Shown here one piece after another: positions 38,060-46,923 of a stretch of DNA of 64,000 bases. Positions within the stretch are counted from its first letter, which is position 1; each line of letters opens with the position of its first letter. Both the position numbers and the translations under genes were made by a program. The stretch lies in assembly GCF_042678045.1 (NCBI RefSeq), contig NZ_JBHUDI010000011.1, positions 496,001 to 560,000 on the forward strand, read 5' to 3'. The notes below the pieces were generated by a model. The model saw only the letters and a program-made list of their open reading frames with translations, did no database searches and was not told the DNA's origin. Source of the stretch: Natrinema amylolyticus_A (lineage in GTDB: Archaea > Halobacteriota > Halobacteria > Halobacteriales > Natrialbaceae).

Positions 38060-38494
38060 ATGTACGAGACGATTCTGTTCCCGACTGACGGCAGCGAGCA
38101 CGCGGCGACCGTCGCGGACCACGCGATCGATATCGCGGCCACGCGAGACGCCACCCTGCACATCCTCTCGGTCGTCGACGACCGTGCCTTCCTCGTCCTC
38201 GACGACGACCGCGTCGAGCGCGTCCGCGAGGATCTCGCCGCGACCGCCCGCGAAGCGATCGACGACGCCGTCACGCGGGCCGCCGAGTACGACCTCGAGA
38301 CGGAGACAGCGGTCGAGACGGGGAATCCGGCCGAGTGTATCGTCGACTACGCCGCGGACGTCGATGCCGACCTGATCGTCATGGGAACCAGCGGCGACGA
38401 GTACGAACGCAACGTCGTCGGCAGCGTCTCACAGCGCGTCGTCCGCGAAGCACCCGTCCCTGTCACCACCGTCGGCCCCGATGTCGACAGCTGA
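38060..38494 (+). CDS. Universal stress protein (UspA family)
   Basis: A 144-residue single-domain USP. It starts with ETILFPTDGSEHA and has the ATP-binding signature MGTSGDEYERNVVGSVSQRVVREAPVPV near residue 115-140 (Gly-x2-Gly-x9-Gly-Ser/Thr variant). Such ATP-binding USPs respond to stress by unknown partners. The start ATG 38060 is clear. Confidence 0.92.
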   Translation: MYETILFPTDGSEHAATVADHAIDIAATRDATLHILSVVDDRAFLVLDDDRVERVREDLAATAREAIDDAVTRAAEYDLETETAVETGNPAECIVDYAADVDADLIVMGTSGDEYERNVVGSVSQRVVREAPVPVTTVGPDVDS

Positions 38495-38606
38495 GCCGGC
38501 ACCGACGAGACGGTCTCTTCGGCCATCTTGAACTTCGATCGCTGACGATCGTGGGTCGGCGCGTTACACACGGTTTGATATCCCTCCTGTCGCTAGTGAC
38601 TGAGAC

Positions 38607-40118
38607 ATGCGTCGATCGCTCGTGATCGCGGCCGTCTTGCTGTTCCTCGCGTTCATGCTCATCGGTGGGCCGTCGATGGTGCTCTCGCTGCCCTCCAGCC
38701 AGCAGCCGTCCACGGAGTCGCAGTCGACCCCTGCCGAAACGGACACACCGACCCCCGATGTCGTCTCGTTCGACGACTCCGAGAGCGGCTTCTGGGAGTA
38801 TCTCAGTCCGCGCAAGGAGTTTCAAAAGCGCAGCCCGATCAACGTGATCGTCCGCGGTGACGTCGCGGACGTCGAGCGGGTGCTGGTCGAAGCGAGTGAC
38901 GGTGACTGGTCCGAGATCAACGACTCCGAGGAGGAAGCGGTCCCGGAGACGTACGCTCTCGTCGGCGGGAACGCCTCCGACAACGAGACGCAGTCGGCAA
39001 CCGAGACACTGTCGAACGAATCGCTTGGCGGCGAGCCGACTGATCCCGCTTCCAACGTGTCGAACGACTCGACCACCAACGAGACCGACAACGAGACCGA
39101 CAACGCGTCGGACGATTCATCGAGTCGCCTGCCCGAGTTCAACTGGGGCGAGGCCGACGGCGGGACCCGCTACGCCTACGTCGACCCTGGCCCCAACGAG
39201 AGCGGCTACTGGACGACCGAGACGCGCCAGCTCGAGGACGGCGACTACTACGGCCAGCGCTACCACATCCGGCTCTACGAGAGTCCCAACGACGCCGACG
39301 ACTGGGTTGCCATGCAGACCCACTCCGAACACTTCGACTGGTTCACGCTTCGCCACCGCGTCCACGGCTCACAGGCCGCCCAGCGGAAAGTCGAGTCCAA
39401 CTTCATGGACCATCCCCAGATCGACGCCAAAGACGACGTGCAGCGCATCTATCTGGACAACAGCAACTCCGCCGACGCCGACGGCTGGGCGACGGTCGTC
39501 GAACTCGCCGGATTGCTCGTCGTGCCCACGCTGGTCGGCATCCGGGCCCGCAGGCGTGGCTCTCGCGGCGCTGCTGTTGACCCCGTTACCGACCGGCTCG
39601 GTCACCGAACGGCCGACGCCATCGACGACCACCTGACCGACACCGATCGCCGCCGCCTCGCGACCGCCGCTGCCCGTCTCGAGGGCGGTCACTTCGCGCT
39701 CGCCTTTGCCATTCTCTCCCTGTTGCTCGGCGTGCGCGCGGGCGGCATCGTCCTCGAGCACCGCGCGCCGTTCCTCACACCCCATCAGATCGCCGCGTTG
39801 CTCTATCCGGTGATCGGCGTTGGGATCCCGACGGCGACGTACCTGATCGCACGCGGACTGACGCGCCGGCTCGACGCCGCCGTCGTCGCCGCGGGCTCGC
39901 TTGCAGTCGCGATCTGGCTCGATTATGGCATGCTCGGTGTCGACGCGCTGGCGCTCGAGGTCGTCGTCCAGCGGATGCTTGTCGTCGTCGCGCTCGGCCT
40001 GATCGCCGGTGGTGCGGCAAAACGTGCGGCGCGGACCGCGAAAGTCAACGACATGCTGCTGGTCGGCGCCGCGATGTGGGTGCTGGTGCTGGCCGGGACG
40101 TTGCTGGGTCACCTCTGA
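38607..40118 (+). CDS. Large membrane protein with glycosylatable N-terminal ectodomain
   Basis: A 503-residue protein. Residues 3-28 are a signal-like helix, residues 35-190 a polar domain with many N-x-S/T sites (NASD, NDST, NETD) and a low-complexity D/N/T linker, residues 190-300 a folded segment (GYWTTETRQLEDGDYYGQRYHIRLYE), and the C-terminal third holds about six TM helices. The N-terminal domain should face outward and be N-glycosylated. A segment 260-290 (RKVESNFMDHPQI) is well structured. I do not recognise the family; a surface sensor or transport partner is possible. Its stop overlaps hairpin repeat copy D. Confidence 0.72.
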   Translation: MRRSLVIAAVLLFLAFMLIGGPSMVLSLPSSQQPSTESQSTPAETDTPTPDVVSFDDSESGFWEYLSPRKEFQKRSPINVIVRGDVADVERVLVEASDGDWSEINDSEEEAVPETYALVGGNASDNETQSATETLSNESLGGEPTDPASNVSNDSTTNETDNETDNASDDSSSRLPEFNWGEADGGTRYAYVDPGPNESGYWTTETRQLEDGDYYGQRYHIRLYESPNDADDWVAMQTHSEHFDWFTLRHRVHGSQAAQRKVESNFMDHPQIDAKDDVQRIYLDNSNSADADGWATVVELAGLLVVPTLVGIRARRRGSRGAAVDPVTDRLGHRTADAIDDHLTDTDRRRLATAAARLEGGHFALAFAILSLLLGVRAGGIVLEHRAPFLTPHQIAALLYPVIGVGIPTATYLIARGLTRRLDAAVVAAGSLAVAIWLDYGMLGVDALALEVVVQRMLVVVALGLIAGGAAKRAARTAKVNDMLLVGAAMWVLVLAGTLLGHL

Positions 40119-40278
40119 TACGGACTCCTGTCAGTTATAGTAGCCACTGAACGTCACTGCACACCCGATCGCACGACTGCTGGGCGATCGGTGTGTCAAT
40201 CGTTTCAGTTGTTACTATAGTGCCGGTGCACCCGTGATCACCGCGGGTGCACCGGTCAATCGGGACAGCAGACCGTAT
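40118..40278 (+). repeat. 82-bp dispersed hairpin repeat, copy D, split by a nested element
   Basis: This copy starts ATACGGACTCCTGTCAGT in the stop of the preceding gene and ends ACAGCAGACCGTAT. The inner palindrome CCGGTGCACCC/GGGTGCACCGG is intact. An 84-bp inverted-repeat element is inserted at 40136-40219. Confidence 0.85.
40136..40219. repeat. 84-bp inverted-repeat element nested in the hairpin repeat
   Basis: The element has terminal inverted repeats TATAGTAGCCACTGAACG and TATAGTAACAACTGAAACG, with inner arms around CACACCCGATCGC and GCGATCGGTGTG. A decayed copy lies at 61986. It encodes nothing, so it may be a MITE-like mobile repeat. Confidence 0.75.
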
Positions 40279-40388
40279 GATCGCCGTGGCATCGACTCGC
40301 CGACGAACGGGCGCTCCCGTGCCCGTGTAAACGCGACGTTCTGTGGTGGCGAGCCCTTAAGTCGTTGCGCCGTCGTTATCTACATGAC

Positions 40389-41351
40389 ATGGCAAGCCCA
40401 CCCCGCCAGCGCGAACGTAACCCTGAGACGACAGAACGAACGCAGGAATCGGCGGGTGAGCGGGCCTGCGACGAGTGCGATGGCGGGACCCTCGTCAAAA
40501 GCGAGGATCAGGGCGAACTCGTCTGTGACCAGTGTGGCCTGATCGTCGAAGGATCGAATATCGATCACGGACCGGAGTGGCGGGCGTTCAACCACTCCGA
40601 GCGACAGAACAAGTCCCGGGTGGGCGCGCCGACGACCCAGACGATGCACGACAAGGGGCTGACGACCTCGATCGACTGGAAGAATCAGGACGCCTACGGC
40701 CGGTCGCTTTCGTCGGACAAACGCAACCAGATGCGCCGCCTGCGCAAGTGGCAAGAGCGTATCCGCACCAAAGACGCCGGCGAACGAAACCTGCAGTTCG
40801 CACTCTCCGAAACCGACCGGATGGCCTCCTCGCTCGGCATCCCTCGCTCGGTCCGCGAGGTCGCCTGTGTGATGTACCGGCGCGCACTCGACGAGGACCT
40901 CATCCGCGGGCGCTCGATCGAGGGCGTTGCGACCAGCACTCTCTACGCTGCCTGCCGGATGGAAGGTATCCCCCGCTCACTCGAAGAAGTCGCCGGCGTC
41001 TCCCGCGTCGAGCGCAAGGAGATCGGCCGCACCTATCGCTACGTGGCCCAGGAACTCGGCCTCGAGATGGAACCGGTCAACCCCAAGAAGTACGTGCCCC
41101 GCTTTTGCTCGGAACTCGAACTCTCCGAGGAGGTCCAGGCGAAAGCCAACGAGATCATCGACACGACGACCGAGAAGGGGCTGCTCTCGGGCAAGTCACC
41201 GACCGGCTACGCTGCAGCCGCGATCTACGCCGCCTCGCTGCTGTGTAACGAGAAGAAGACCCAGCGAGAGGTCTCGGACGTCGCGCAGGTGACCGAAGTG
41301 ACGATCCGCAACCGGTACCAGGAGCAGATCGAAGCGATGGGGATTCACTGA
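40389..41351 (+). CDS. tfb: Transcription initiation factor TFB
   Basis: A 320-residue TFIIB homologue. The N-terminal zinc ribbon is CDECDGGTLVKSEDQGELVCDQCG (C-x2-C-x15-C-x2-C, about 27-50), then the B-finger/linker (EWRAFNHSERQNKSRVG), then two cyclin repeats (about 120-215 and 220-315). TFB recruits RNA polymerase to TBP on the promoter. Haloarchaea have several TFBs with overlapping roles, so which one this is cannot be told. It matters here because the nearby provirus brings its own TBP. Confidence 0.95.
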   Translation: MASPPRQRERNPETTERTQESAGERACDECDGGTLVKSEDQGELVCDQCGLIVEGSNIDHGPEWRAFNHSERQNKSRVGAPTTQTMHDKGLTTSIDWKNQDAYGRSLSSDKRNQMRRLRKWQERIRTKDAGERNLQFALSETDRMASSLGIPRSVREVACVMYRRALDEDLIRGRSIEGVATSTLYAACRMEGIPRSLEEVAGVSRVERKEIGRTYRYVAQELGLEMEPVNPKKYVPRFCSELELSEEVQAKANEIIDTTTEKGLLSGKSPTGYAAAAIYAASLLCNEKKTQREVSDVAQVTEVTIRNRYQEQIEAMGIH

Positions 41352-41448
41352 GACGCGGTCGTCAGGGCTCGAGTCTCGACATTGAGCTTCTTGCTCTTTT
41401 TGATCATTGCAGAAACCGCGACGCTCATCCGGGGGTGTCCTCGAGAAA

Positions 41449-41519
41449 TGCGCTGGCCGGGAATTGAACCCGGGCTATGAGCTTGGGAAGCTCATGTCCT
41501 ACCACTAGACCACCAGCGC
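41449..41519 (-). tRNA. tRNA-Gly (anticodon CCC)
   Basis: A 71-nt class I tRNA on the minus strand. The acceptor GCGCTGG pairs with CCAGCGC, the anticodon loop is TTCCCAA, and the T-loop GGTTCAATTCC is standard. No CCA is encoded. Confidence 0.95.
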
Positions 41520-41650
41520 GCCGTCCGTTCGTGTGTACCCACCGATCACACTTCAACGTAGCGCTCTCGAGCATCCATCGAAATCGATCGTTCGCCCACT
41601 TTTTTGCGGGGAGGGGTGCCTATTAGGTCACCGCGCCCCTAGCCTGTCAC

Positions 41651-42445
41651 ATGATCGACCTTCGCTTTTCGGAGGCAGAACTCGAGCAGCATCGCGACCA
41701 CATCACGGCGTTCATTCGCGATCAGGTCGACGCCGCAGGTGCCGACGGCGTCGTTCTCGGCTTCTCGGGTGGGATCGACAGTACGCTGACCGGCTACCTC
41801 GCCGTCGAAGCGCTCGGGGCCGAGAACGTCCACGGGCTCGTCCTGCCGGCGACCGTCAGTAGCGAAGGCCAAATGAGCGACGCCGAATGGGTCGCTCAGG
41901 AACTCGAGATTACCTACGACGTGATCGAGATCGAGCCGCTGGTCGACTCGCTGCTGTCGGCCTACCCCGAAGCCGAGGGTGACCACGTGGCGGTCGGCAA
42001 CGCACGTGCTCGCCTGCGAGCGGTTCTGAATTACCTCGTTGCCAACCACGAGGACCGCCTCGTCCTCGGCACTGGTAACCGCAGCGAAGCTGCCGTCGGC
42101 TACTTTACCAAGTACGGCGACGGCGCGGTCGACTGCCACCCGATCGGGAACCTCTACAAGGGCCAGGTTCGCCAGCTCGCCCGCCACGTCGGCGTCCCCG
42201 AGGAACTGGCCGCAAAGACCGCCACGGCGGAGCTGTGGGCCGACCAGACCGACGAGGACGAACTGGGGATCAGCTACGAGACGCTCGACTCGATTCTGGC
42301 GGTCCACATCGATGGCCCCCTCTCGGTGGCAGCGACCTGCCGGCTGCTCGAGATCGAGGCCGAAACTGTCGAGCGGGTCCGCGAGATGTACGCCGGAAGC
42401 GAACACAAGCGTAACGTGCCGCCGGCGCCGGAGCCGCTGGACTAA
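41651..42445 (+). CDS. nadE: NH3-dependent NAD+ synthetase
   Basis: A 264-residue NAD synthetase, which amidates nicotinic-acid adenine dinucleotide with ammonia and ATP. The PP-loop SGGIDST is near residue 39, the substrate pocket GTGNRSEAAVGYFTKYGDG near 140, and ADLWADQTDEDELG-type sequence near 195. No N-terminal nitrilase (glutaminase) domain is present, so it uses free ammonia. It overlaps the convergent acetyltransferase gene by 4 bp. Confidence 0.94.
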   Translation: MIDLRFSEAELEQHRDHITAFIRDQVDAAGADGVVLGFSGGIDSTLTGYLAVEALGAENVHGLVLPATVSSEGQMSDAEWVAQELEITYDVIEIEPLVDSLLSAYPEAEGDHVAVGNARARLRAVLNYLVANHEDRLVLGTGNRSEAAVGYFTKYGDGAVDCHPIGNLYKGQVRQLARHVGVPEELAAKTATAELWADQTDEDELGISYETLDSILAVHIDGPLSVAATCRLLEIEAETVERVREMYAGSEHKRNVPPAPEPLD

Positions 42446-42993
42446 TCGTCGCCGTCGCAGCGCTCGCTTCGCCACTCGTCCTCGAGCAATCCGTACCAGT
42501 ACCCGTCCCGATACGCGCCGTCGATGAACGCGACGTCGCGGTGAGCGCCCTCCTGTGTGAAGCCGAGTGACTCGAGGAGCCGCCGTGACGGCTCGTTGCG
42601 CTCGAAGACGCGGGCGGCGATCCGGTGGAGGCCGAGCTGGTCGAAACTGTACGCGACGAGCCGTGCCGCCGCGTCGGTACCGTAGCCCTGCTCGTGGTGC
42701 TCGGGTGCGACCCAGTAGCCGAGTTCGGCGCTGTCGGCCTCCCAGTCGAACGAGTGGAGGCCGACGACCCCGACCGGCGTCGCGTCGGCGACGATCAGGA
42801 GCACGACGGTGTCGTCGCTACAGACGTCATCCTCGAAGAACTCGCGTTCCTGTTCGCGGTTGACGGGACGGGACCGACCGATCCGTCGCCAGATGCGTGG
42901 GTCGTTGACCTGCGCCTGTAGGAACTCGAGGTCCGCTTCCTCGATCGGCCGGAGCGTGACGCGGTCGCCCTCGAGAAAGACTGGGCCGGGCAT
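42442..42993 (-). CDS. GNAT N-acetyltransferase (RimJ/RimL-like)
   Basis: A 183-residue acetyltransferase: VTLRPIEEADLEFLQ at the N-terminus, a central ELGYWVAPEHHEQGYGTDAARLVAYSF acetyl-CoA loop near residue 90-115, and ARVFERNEPSRRLLESLGF near 130. These are hallmarks of the RimJ/RimL group that acetylates N-termini of ribosomal proteins or small amines. The substrate is not known. Confidence 0.9.
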   Translation of the reverse strand: MPGPVFLEGDRVTLRPIEEADLEFLQAQVNDPRIWRRIGRSRPVNREQEREFFEDDVCSDDTVVLLIVADATPVGVVGLHSFDWEADSAELGYWVAPEHHEQGYGTDAAARLVAYSFDQLGLHRIAARVFERNEPSRRLLESLGFTQEGAHRDVAFIDGAYRDGYWYGLLEDEWRSERCDGDD

Positions 42994-43082
42994 ACCGGTG
43001 CAGTCTCTGTCAGCGGATAAGTCATTTTGGTCGGTCAGGTATCGGAGTCGTGATGCGAGCGATGCGATCGGCTCGGAGTGCC

Positions 43083-43787
43083 TTACTCGAGGACGGCGTC
43101 GATGTCGTCGGCGTGGGCAGCGACGAGGTCGGCGAACGCCGCGGCCTCGCGTCGTTCCTGCGTCGCACGCTCGCTGTCGTCACGAAGTCGTCGTTTCAGG
43201 ACCGGTAGCGTGTCGACGGCGTTTGCTGCGATCTCCTCGGCGACCGACCGAGGATCGTCCTCGATACGTGAGATCACGCCCGTCTGCAGGGCTTCCTCGG
43301 CGTCGATCGACCGCCCGGAGAGTGCGAACTCGAGAGCGTTGCCCTCGCCCATGACGCGGGGCAGCCGAACAGTGCCGCCCCACGCACCGAACAGGCCGAA
43401 GCTGACCCCCGGCTCGCCGTAGGTCGAGTCGGGAGTCCCCACGCGGACGTCACAGGCCAGCGCGAGCTCGAGGCCGCCGCCGCGTGCGGCCCCGTCGATT
43501 CCCGCGACGACGATCGCCGGCGCGTCCTCGATCGTGCGCGCGACGCGCTGGCCCAGCCGCGCGAAGTCGGCCGCGCGGTCGCGATCGCCCTCGAGGGCCG
43601 CGACCGCGTTCAGATCCGCTCCCGCCGAAAAGGCCGGCCCGCGCCCTCGCAGGTAGATCACCGGCTCGTCGGCGTCGTCGATCGCTGCCTCGAGGGCCTC
43701 GAGCCCGTCGACGGTGAAGGCGTTGCGCGCGTCGGGCCGGTCGAGCGTCACGGTGCGAATCGATCCGTTCGTGTCAACGTCGATCAT
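43083..43787 (-). CDS. Enoyl-CoA hydratase/isomerase-family protein
   Basis: A 234-residue crotonase-fold protein. The oxyanion-hole segment is AFSAGADLNAVAALEGD near residue 52 and the second conserved region is GAARGGGLELALACDVRVGTPDSTYGEPGVSFGLF near residue 90-120. The last half of the crotonase catalytic pair is replaced by aspartate-rich loops, so isomerase or hydrolase activities remain possible. It fits the beta-oxidation genes elsewhere in the window. Confidence 0.88.
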   Translation of the reverse strand: MIDVDTNGSIRTVTLDRPDARNAFTVDGLEALEAAIDDADEPVIYLRGRGPAFSAGADLNAVAALEGDRDRAADFARLGQRVARTIEDAPAIVVAGIDGAARGGGLELALACDVRVGTPDSTYGEPGVSFGLFGAWGGTVRLPRVMGEGNALEFALSGRSIDAEEALQTGVISRIEDDPRSVAEEIAANAVDTLPVLKRRLRDDSERATQERREAAAFADLVAAHADDIDAVLE

Positions 43788-43847
43788 AGTCGCAGTCGAT
43801 CCGGCGTTTCCAAAGGTCTTTGCCTACGCCCTCGTAACCCCCCGCTA

Positions 43848-44633
43848 ATGGAGAAGGCCGACAGCTGTCGGCGTGCCGCCGTCGAGGCCGTCGCGGACGT
43901 CGAACCACCACGGTTGTACGAGTACATCGAATCCGTTCTCGACCGGGCATCGATGGTTCCCGCCGCCCTCACGCTCGAGAGCGCCGCTGCGATGGCTCCC
44001 GAGAGCCATGTCTTCGAAGCCGAGGATGGCCGACGCGGCGAGCGCGAGTCCGAAGCCGACGGGGACCACGCGCGAGCGTCCGACCGCGATCCCGACACTG
44101 GGAGTATCGTCACCCACGCCGCCGGCGTCCAGCTCATCTACGAGGGACTGCGACTGACCCGCTCGCTGGCCCACGACGAACCCTGGACGGCGACAGACAG
44201 TGACGCGGCAGAGGGGGACCTCGCGATCCTCGCGGCCGACATCCTCGTCGCGCGCGGGTTCTACCTGTTGGCTCACACCGACGCCGCCGGCAAAGCCGTC
44301 CGCACCGTCCAGTCGTTCGGTCGCGACCAGACCCGCCGTACCGAACTCGAATCCGAGACAACGGCCGGAATCGGAGCCGACGACACTGCTCCCGAATCGA
44401 TCGACGCCAACCTCGAGCGCGACGTGCTCGAACTGGCCGTTCGAACGGGAGCCGTCGCCGTCGACGAAACACCTGCTCCCTGGCTGCTCACTGCCGCCGC
44501 CGACCTCGCAGCCGCCGCCGGCACCTCGTTCCCGCCGGTGACCGAGTGTCTCACCGATCTCGAAGCGAAAGCTCGCGAGCAGTCACTCGAGGACTCGACA
44601 ACCGATCGTGCGACCTCGGCGACCGATCCCTGA
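43848..44633 (+). CDS. DUF7114-type haloarchaeal protein
   Basis: A 261-residue mainly helical protein: ADSCRRAAVEAVADVEPPRLYEYIESVLDR at the start and THAAGVQLIYEGLRLTRSLAHDEPW near residue 85. An acidic insert of variable length separates the two. The helical layout resembles polyprenyl-synthase relatives but the aspartate-rich motifs are missing, so no activity is claimed. It is divergent from the enoyl-CoA hydratase gene by 60 bp. Confidence 0.7.
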   Translation: MEKADSCRRAAVEAVADVEPPRLYEYIESVLDRASMVPAALTLESAAAMAPESHVFEAEDGRRGERESEADGDHARASDRDPDTGSIVTHAAGVQLIYEGLRLTRSLAHDEPWTATDSDAAEGDLAILAADILVARGFYLLAHTDAAGKAVRTVQSFGRDQTRRTELESETTAGIGADDTAPESIDANLERDVLELAVRTGAVAVDETPAPWLLTAAADLAAAAGTSFPPVTECLTDLEAKAREQSLEDSTTDRATSATDP

Positions 44634-44805
44634 TCGATTCGCTCGCAGCACCTGAAACGGATTTTAACCGCTGTATCTCGTGTGCGATCAGTCTGTAGTG
44701 ATGGCAGTGGCGACGATAGCTGTCGGCGGGCGCTACGACAGACTGACGCACAGCCCGTTCGAATCGAAACCCATAAAGACAGCTCCGAACAACAAGGAAG
44801 TACGC

Positions 44806-44877
44806 GCCTGGGTAGCTTAGCGGTAAAGCGCGTCCTTGGTAAGGACGAGAGCCCGGGTTCAAATCCCGGCCTAGGCT
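44806..44877 (+). tRNA. tRNA-Thr (anticodon GGT), integration target of the provirus
   Basis: A 72-nt tRNA: acceptor GCCTGGG pairs with CCTAGGC, anticodon loop TTGGTAA (anticodon GGT), T-loop GGTTCAAATCC. The gene stays complete because the element supplies an identical 3' end. Integration into the 3' end of a tRNA is usual for archaeal tyrosine integrases. Confidence 0.96.
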
Positions 44878-44878
44878 T
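44862..44878 (+). repeat. attL: 17-bp direct repeat in the tRNA-Thr 3' end
   Basis: AATCCCGGCCTAGGCTT, identical to attR at 61769-61785. It covers the T-arm and acceptor 3' strand of tRNA-Thr plus one base beyond. Confidence 0.92.
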
Positions 44879-45257
44879 GCTACGAAAGGTTGAAAGCCCA
44901 GTTACTTAAGGGGTTTTTCGACTTGCGCGGGCCATTTCTGGCTACGTATTTTCATCAAGATCATTCACCGATAGGGATGGGTCTGTCTCTCGGTACGACA
45001 CTTGAATTGGTGGAGTGGGGGTCTTGAACCGGGGGGGCAGGTGAAGTTACACTGCATCGATTGATACGCGACCTTTCCTTCAAACCTATTCGGGCTGGTG
45101 AAGGTGGTGGTGTGTCATTGGAAGGGGCACAGCCTTCCAGTTGGAACGCATCCGCATCATTCTCTATTGACTTATCTATATTTATTACTTTCGTTTGAAT
45201 GCTGCAATAGCTGCCTTGACTTCATCTTTTACATTCTCTTAGCGTGAATAAGTAGAT
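44879..45257. other. Left end of provirus, gene-free
   Basis: About 380 bp between attL and the first provirus gene. I see no gene or clear repeat; it contains A+T-rich patches (about 45165-45190) and may hold recombinase-binding sites for integration and excision. Confidence 0.55.
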
Positions 45258-45527
45258 ATGAAGGAAATGATCGAGAATGCGTATGCAAACAGCGAAGTTC
45301 TGAACGACGAAATCGAAGCCGTTGTAGACGCAATCGCTGACCATGATGATGAATATGTGAACGAAGAACTGATTGAAGCCAAAATGCAAAACAAAGGATA
45401 TTCCGCCAAAGAAACACTGTTCCTACTGATTCAGAGTGAAGGACAAGGACGAATCGAACGGAAGGACGTGATGTTTGATACGGATGATCTGGATTCAGGG
45501 ATTTATTATTCAATCAACAACTCTTAG
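45258..45527 (+). CDS. Small acidic provirus protein, winged-helix-like
   Basis: An 89-residue protein MKEMIENAYANSEVLNDEIEAVVDAIADHDDEYVNEELIEAKMQNKGYSAKETLF, helical with a possible wing (LIQSEGQGRIERKDV). It could be a small DNA-binding regulator but has no clear match. It is the only gene at the left end on the + strand, pointing into the convergent structural operon. Codon use is AT-richer than the host. An internal ATG at 45267 is possible. Confidence 0.6.
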   Translation: MKEMIENAYANSEVLNDEIEAVVDAIADHDDEYVNEELIEAKMQNKGYSAKETLFLLIQSEGQGRIERKDVMFDTDDLDSGIYYSINNS

Positions 45528-45822
45528 ACCTATCAGTACGTAGCAAAGATTGCCACCCGTGCGTTGTGGTGGATTGCTCTGTTCATAGTTATCTTCCGAC
45601 CCATTGTTTTTCACAAGAATGTGCGTTACTTATTTACTCCATTTTACTGTATGGATAAATGCGGCTGAGAAGCCGTAGACCACTCTTCACCCGAAATTCA
45701 TGGTATCTCGGTGGCTTCATCCACAATCTCTGTCTGTTTTTCAATGAGAACTGAATCTTGTAGAATAGGTGTGTGTATGTGTGGGGACGCCAATCGCCCA
45801 CACGTGTGCGTGCGGATTCCCG
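45528..45822. other. Convergent intergenic region
   Basis: The ~295 bp between the 89-residue gene and the end of the structural operon hold several short inverted repeats (for example CCGAAATTCATGGTATCTCGG near 45690) that could terminate both transcripts. I see no gene. Confidence 0.45.
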
Positions 45823-46923
45823 TTACTCTTCATTTTCAGCGTCGTTAAGCCTGCTACGGTGAGTTCCGCAATAAGTCGGGTTGCTCCGTGGATACCGCGC
45901 TTCCTTCGCACACTGCCCTCCAGACTTGGTTTCGGCTTCGCATTGATGGTACTCCTCTTCTTCGTCTTCGGTGGCTTCAGCACCGTCGTCAATATCCCAT
46001 TCGAACTCTCCTTTGTCATCATAGGAGTTGTACTCAATCGTTGTCTGTGGAATACCCTTCAACTCGTACTCAACGTTCTTTATCCGCATCTCGCCCGCTG
46101 CGTCCTCCTCCAGTTTATTACCGAGTTTCGCACCCTTTTTGTCGCTCTTACGGGCGTACACAACCTGTCTGCGGATGTCCTTCGGAATATCCTTGCCTGT
46201 GTGAGCGATGAGGACTAAGTGACAGTTATATTTCCGCATCAGGCGGATTGCAAGCCCGAGTACGTCCCCAGCGGACATATCCTTGTGTTTCAATCCTTGT
46301 GCGGCTTCGTCGAGAATGAGGCGTTTCGGGCCGTCCGTCTCCTGCATCCATTCCTCCGCTTCACTCCATTTCTCCACCTGCTTGAATGGGTCTGTGTCAT
46401 TGTTCGTAGCGACCGTCAACTCTCCATTATACGCTCGCTGTCCACCTTCTGCAAGTGTGTACGCGAAGTCGGACTTCCCCGTTCCCGTGTTCGATCCATC
46501 TTTGATTGTGGGGGTTGGACCGTACAGAATCATGTTCAGCATATTATCGCGCTCGTTCGGCTTCCAGAGCGACTTTGTGATGATGTCTGCGGCCCGCCAA
46601 CTGCTGGTGTCAGTCGCTTCGTCACCATTAGGTGCCCCGGCGATCCCCCGCATCGAGGATACGTCCCCGGACCGTGTTGCTTCCCATGCAGTCAAGGTTT
46701 CCAAACGAGTGAACAGGATTTGATACATATCGTCATCACTGATGTCATCAGGATTATCCGGGTCACTGGAATCGTAGTACATAACGTAGTTAGCAAGCGC
46801 AAGAGCGGTCTGTCTTGTAGGGGCAGACAACACCTCTGGTGGTGCGCCTGCTTTTCCCTGAGATGCCTTCTTCACCAGAGCCTGCTGAAGATCACTTGCC
46901 GTCCAATTAGCAGAATCACTCAT
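45823..46923 (-). CDS. P-loop NTPase (pleolipovirus VP8-like) with C-terminal zinc-finger domain
   Basis: A 366-residue protein. The Walker A motif is GSNTGTGKSDF near residue 137 and Walker B is KRLILDEAAQ near 195, followed by sensor-like LVLIAHTGKD. The C-terminus carries HQCEAETKSGGQC...YCGTH, a C-x10-C-x12-C-x2-H zinc finger like DUF5763. In pleolipoviruses an NTPase closes the structural operon and is thought to help genome packaging or virion assembly, though this is unproven. ATG 46923 is chosen because it overlaps the preceding stop by 8 bp, as in the other junctions here. Confidence 0.85.
   Translation of the reverse strand: MSDSANWTASDLQQALVKKASQGKAGAPPEVLSAPTRQTALALANYVMYYDSSDPDNPDDISDDDMYQILFTRLETLTAWEATRSGDVSSMRGIAGAPNGDEATDTSSWRAADIITKSLWKPNERDNMLNMILYGPTPTIKDGSNTGTGKSDFAYTLAEGGQRAYNGELTVATNNDTDPFKQVEKWSEAEEWMQETDGPKRLILDEAAQGLKHKDMSAGDVLGLAIRLMRKYNCHLVLIAHTGKDIPKDIRRQVVYARKSDKKGAKLGNKLEEDAAGEMRIKNVEYELKGIPQTTIEYNSYDDKGEFEWDIDDGAEATEDEEEEYHQCEAETKSGGQCAKEARYPRSNPTYCGTHRSRLNDAENEE

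Noticed and set aside
45769..46218. 149-residue hydrophobic-looking plus-strand frame
   Set aside because: It is antisense to the NTPase, whose Walker motifs and zinc finger are clear.
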